Origin: a bacterium
GTDB lineage: Bacteria > Oederibacteriota > PGYV01 > DSBP01
Reading direction: 5' to 3'
Assembly (NCBI GenBank): GCA_011049465.1
Contig: DSBP01000121.1
Location: 1 to 7,572, forward strand
DNA length: 7,572 nt
Below are positions 6,080-7,572 of the stretch, piece after piece (positions within the stretch are counted from its first letter, which is position 1; each line of letters begins with the position of its first letter). The notes beneath the pieces were generated by a model. It was not told where the DNA came from. It saw nothing but the letters and a program-made list of their open reading frames with translations, and ran no database searches. The translations under genes were made by a program, and so were the position numbers.

Positions 6080-7348
6080 TTATAAGACTCCTTTTTTATT
6101 TATCATTTCAACAAACGCTTCTGTGATATCCGGGTCAAACTGTTTTCCTTTATTCTGCCTCAACTCATATACAACCTCATCAACCGCGAGAGCGTCCCTG
6201 TGCTCGCGTTTTGTTGTCATTGCGTCAAATGCGTCTACGACCGCGAGTATCTTCGCCTCTTTTACGATCTCGTCTTTTTTCAGGCCGTCGGGATATCCGA
6301 GGCCGTCATATCTCTCGTGATGCTGCATTATTATGGGAATAATATCCTTAAGCGCGCTTATATTATTCAGTATTCTTGCGCTCATTTCAGGGTGTTTTTG
6401 TATAAGAACAACATCATCGGGTGAGAGCATTTCTTTTTTGCCCAGAACAGCCCTGTCAACGCCAAGATTGCCGACGTCCATAAGAATGGCGGCCAGCCGC
6501 AGGTTTTCCACGCGTTCCTCTTCAAGCTTAAGATATCTGGCCGTCTCAACCGCAAGCATTGCCACCCGCATGGCGTGTCCCGGAGTGTATTTGTCCTGTG
6601 TATCAAGGGCAACGATAAAGGCATTCAGTATTCCGTCATAGTATCCGCTTAATTTTCCGGTCATGTCATTAAAACTGTTCGCAAGAGCCTGAAGCTCGTT
6701 TTTAACGTTTACTTTTATTTTATATTTAAAATCGCCCGAGGACACTATTTCCGCGCCTGTCACAAGCTCCCTTATTGGTTTTGTTATCCTGCCCGCTATG
6801 AACATGGCTATAAAAACGGCAATAAAAAAGACAACGGTTCCGAGTATTGCCGTTTTTATATAAAACGGAAACAGGAGCCTGTCCGCATAACCCGAGTCAA
6901 ACCCTGTTTTTATCGTCCCTATGAGAACAGGTGAATTATCAAGCTTTGCCTCTATGGTTCCGGAAAATACCTTTACCTCGGTTGTTTCCCCGCCCAAAGA
7001 ATAGTATGAAGTGCTTTCTGCCTCGGGGTAAAGTTCTTTCATCTCTTTTCCGATGTCATCAAGACGGGTGGACGCCGCAATTATTCCCCTGTTATCCGCC
7101 ACAATAATATAGAGGATTCCCGGAGTAGCAGAGACTCTGGAAATGTATTCAGCCATTTTGACAGAGTCTTTTTTCAGGAGGGGGTCGGTAATAACGCCCT
7201 TAAGATAGTTAACAACAAGTTTTCCCTTTTCGTCAATTTCTCCGGATAAAATAGCCCTGGTATCCCTGATGTGTATCCAGGTAAAAGCAGCCATAGAAAC
7301 CAATATAATAAAAGCAAAAGCGGCTATTATCTGGGTCTTGATTCTCAC
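6080..7348 (-). CDS. Membrane receptor with HAMP and HD-GYP domain, degenerate HD dyad
   Basis: A 422-residue receptor: TM1 (about 7-26), periplasmic single CACHE-like sensor (about 30-160; LYIIVADNRGIIAAST is typical), TM2 (164-186), HAMP (187-238) and HD-GYP domain (240-420). HD-GYP proteins hydrolyse cyclic di-GMP using two or three metal ions. Retained: H258 (YTPGHAMRV), H319 (KHPEMSARIL), H343/H344 with the HHERYDGLGYP signature including GYP at 351-353, D372, and QFDPDI near 403-408. Altered: the family HD-x-GK reads MDVGN (290-294), so the metal-binding His is Met and the Lys is Asn; REH replaces the usual RPY. It may be inactive or changed in chemistry, acting as a c-di-GMP sensor. 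GTG is the start: GGAGG (7361-7357) lies eight bases upstream, and the next Met falls inside TM1. First gene of the run; the cyclase follows after one base. Confidence 0.92.
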   Translation of the reverse strand: MRIKTQIIAAFAFIILVSMAAFTWIHIRDTRAILSGEIDEKGKLVVNYLKGVITDPLLKKDSVKMAEYISRVSATPGILYIIVADNRGIIAASTRLDDIGKEMKELYPEAESTSYYSLGGETTEVKVFSGTIEAKLDNSPVLIGTIKTGFDSGYADRLLFPFYIKTAILGTVVFFIAVFIAMFIAGRITKPIRELVTGAEIVSSGDFKYKIKVNVKNELQALANSFNDMTGKLSGYYDGILNAFIVALDTQDKYTPGHAMRVAMLAVETARYLKLEEERVENLRLAAILMDVGNLGVDRAVLGKKEMLSPDDVVLIQKHPEMSARILNNISALKDIIPIIMQHHERYDGLGYPDGLKKDEIVKEAKILAVVDAFDAMTTKREHRDALAVDEVVYELRQNKGKQFDPDITEAFVEMINKKGVL

Positions 7349-7361
7349 CCTTTAAGCCTCC
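7349..7361 (-). promoter_or_regulatory. Ribosome-binding site supporting the GTG start of the HD-GYP receptor gene
   Basis: A consensus GGAGG lies at 7361-7357 on the minus strand, eight bases before the GTG at 7348. No ATG is available in frame upstream of TM1, so this site decides the start. Confidence 0.7.
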
Positions 7362-7369
7362 GTTTTGGT

Positions 7370-7379
7370 TTACGCGTAA
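7370..7379. repeat. 10-bp perfect palindrome TTACGCGTAA in the leader of the operon
   Basis: TTACGCGTAA reads identically on both strands and sits about 22 bases upstream of the GTG start of the HD-GYP gene. ACGCG recurs directly beside it (7372-7376 and 7379-7383). Its position between a candidate promoter and the ribosome-binding site would suit an operator, but a palindrome this short may be chance. Confidence 0.35.
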
Positions 7380-7418
7380 CGCGCAAAAACCCATAGTAAA
7401 TTAAGTTTAGCATAAAGA

Positions 7419-7424
7419 ATTATA
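7419..7424 (-). promoter_or_regulatory. Candidate -10 box (TATAAT) of the operon promoter
   Basis: Minus-strand TATAAT matches the housekeeping -10 consensus exactly and lies about 70 bases upstream of the GTG start of the first gene, in the only non-coding stretch of the window. There is no good TTGACA-like -35 at 16-18 bases, so it would be weak or activator-dependent. An alternative minus-strand arrangement a little downstream is TTGCCC, 17 bases, TAAACT. If transcription continues from a gene further right, no promoter is needed here. Confidence 0.3.
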
Positions 7425-7451
7425 TAGGGCAATACCAAACAGTACATAGAA

Positions 7452-7477
7452 GTAACCCGTTAGTTACGCCGGGTTTT
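7452..7477. repeat. Two overlapping, mutually exclusive short hairpins between genes
   Basis: AACCCG (7454-7459) pairs with CGGGTT (7470-7475) around a ten-base loop, and on the plus strand is followed by two more T. GTAAC (7452-7456) can instead pair with GTTAC (7463-7467). The two use overlapping bases, so only one can form at a time. It could be a weak terminator, mainly in the plus direction, or a chance structure: stems are only five to six pairs and there is no real T-tract. Confidence 0.3.
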
Positions 7478-7480
7478 CTG

Positions 7481-7572
7481 TCACTTTTTCGAGGTAATCT
7501 GAAAAAGCGCGTGAAATATATTAATGCCCATATTAACAGACAGTCTTTCCAGCACATCCTGGAATACAGCCG
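7481..7572 (-). CDS. Possible 3' end of another minus-strand gene, unidentified
   Basis: One minus-strand frame is open from the right edge to a TGA at 7483-7481, giving 29 residues: AVFQDVLERLSVNMGINIF, then HALFQITSKK. The regular hydrophobic spacing and Lys-Lys ending look protein-like, and it would end 132 bases before the HD-GYP gene. However, the plus strand of the same stretch is also open and could begin at GTG 7511 (VKYINAHINRQ...), which would make it a divergent gene instead. Length is too short to decide or to name a family. Confidence 0.35.
   Translation of the reverse strand, partial: AVFQDVLERLSVNMGINIFHALFQITSKK

Noticed and set aside
7349..7480. c-di-GMP riboswitch or CRP-cAMP operator upstream of the signalling genes
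   Set aside because: Looked for because of the gene content, but there is neither a GEMM-like conserved core nor a TGTGA-N6-TCACA-like site in this stretch.
1..7572. tRNA, rRNA, CRISPR array, insertion sequence or phage-type genes
   Set aside because: No repeat-spacer pattern, transposase motifs, terminal inverted repeats or RNA gene signatures were seen; the region is continuous operon coding sequence.

Overview
The window is almost entirely coding, and every recognised gene lies on the minus strand, so the biology reads from right to left. Eight complete genes and one gene cut by the left edge follow one another from 7348 to 1 with junctions of +10 to -11 bases and no room for a terminator or internal promoter. 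This looks like one long operon. Lipoproteins with clear lipoboxes, Sec signal peptides and two-pass periplasmic sensors point to a Gram-negative (diderm) bacterium. The short NP-x-DP motif just after the lipid-anchored cysteine, DUF5683-like envelope proteins and TPR-rich content resemble genomes of little-cultured diderm phyla. That placement is an impression; no marker gene is present.

Right end (7349-7572): about 220 bases with no complete gene. They hold the possible 3' end of another minus-strand gene (7481-7572, also open on the plus strand), a candidate promoter, and several short inverted repeats built partly on the word GTTACGC.

Signalling block (7348-4546): two membrane receptors of the same layout (TM, periplasmic sensor, TM, HAMP, output). 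The first ends in an HD-GYP domain, the family that hydrolyses cyclic di-GMP, but its HD dyad reads MD. The second ends in a class III adenylate cyclase with all the expected metal and substrate residues. The operon therefore begins with a normal cAMP-producing receptor next to an altered c-di-GMP-type receptor.

Middle block (4535-2476): a soluble TPR scaffold protein, a small unrecognised basic protein with a CxxC motif, and a two-TM protein with an N-terminal anti-sigma-like zinc finger (zf-HC2).

Envelope block (2469-1): an alternation of DUF5683-like membrane protein and propeller-type lipoprotein, repeated twice: DUF5683, lipoprotein, TPR-DUF5683, NHL lipoprotein (cut by the edge). Shared motifs in both partners suggest an old duplication of a two-gene unit. 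The simplest joint reading is an envelope-associated assembly or surface function produced together with two receptors that set or sense nucleotide second messengers. The individual domains are well supported; the common function is inference.
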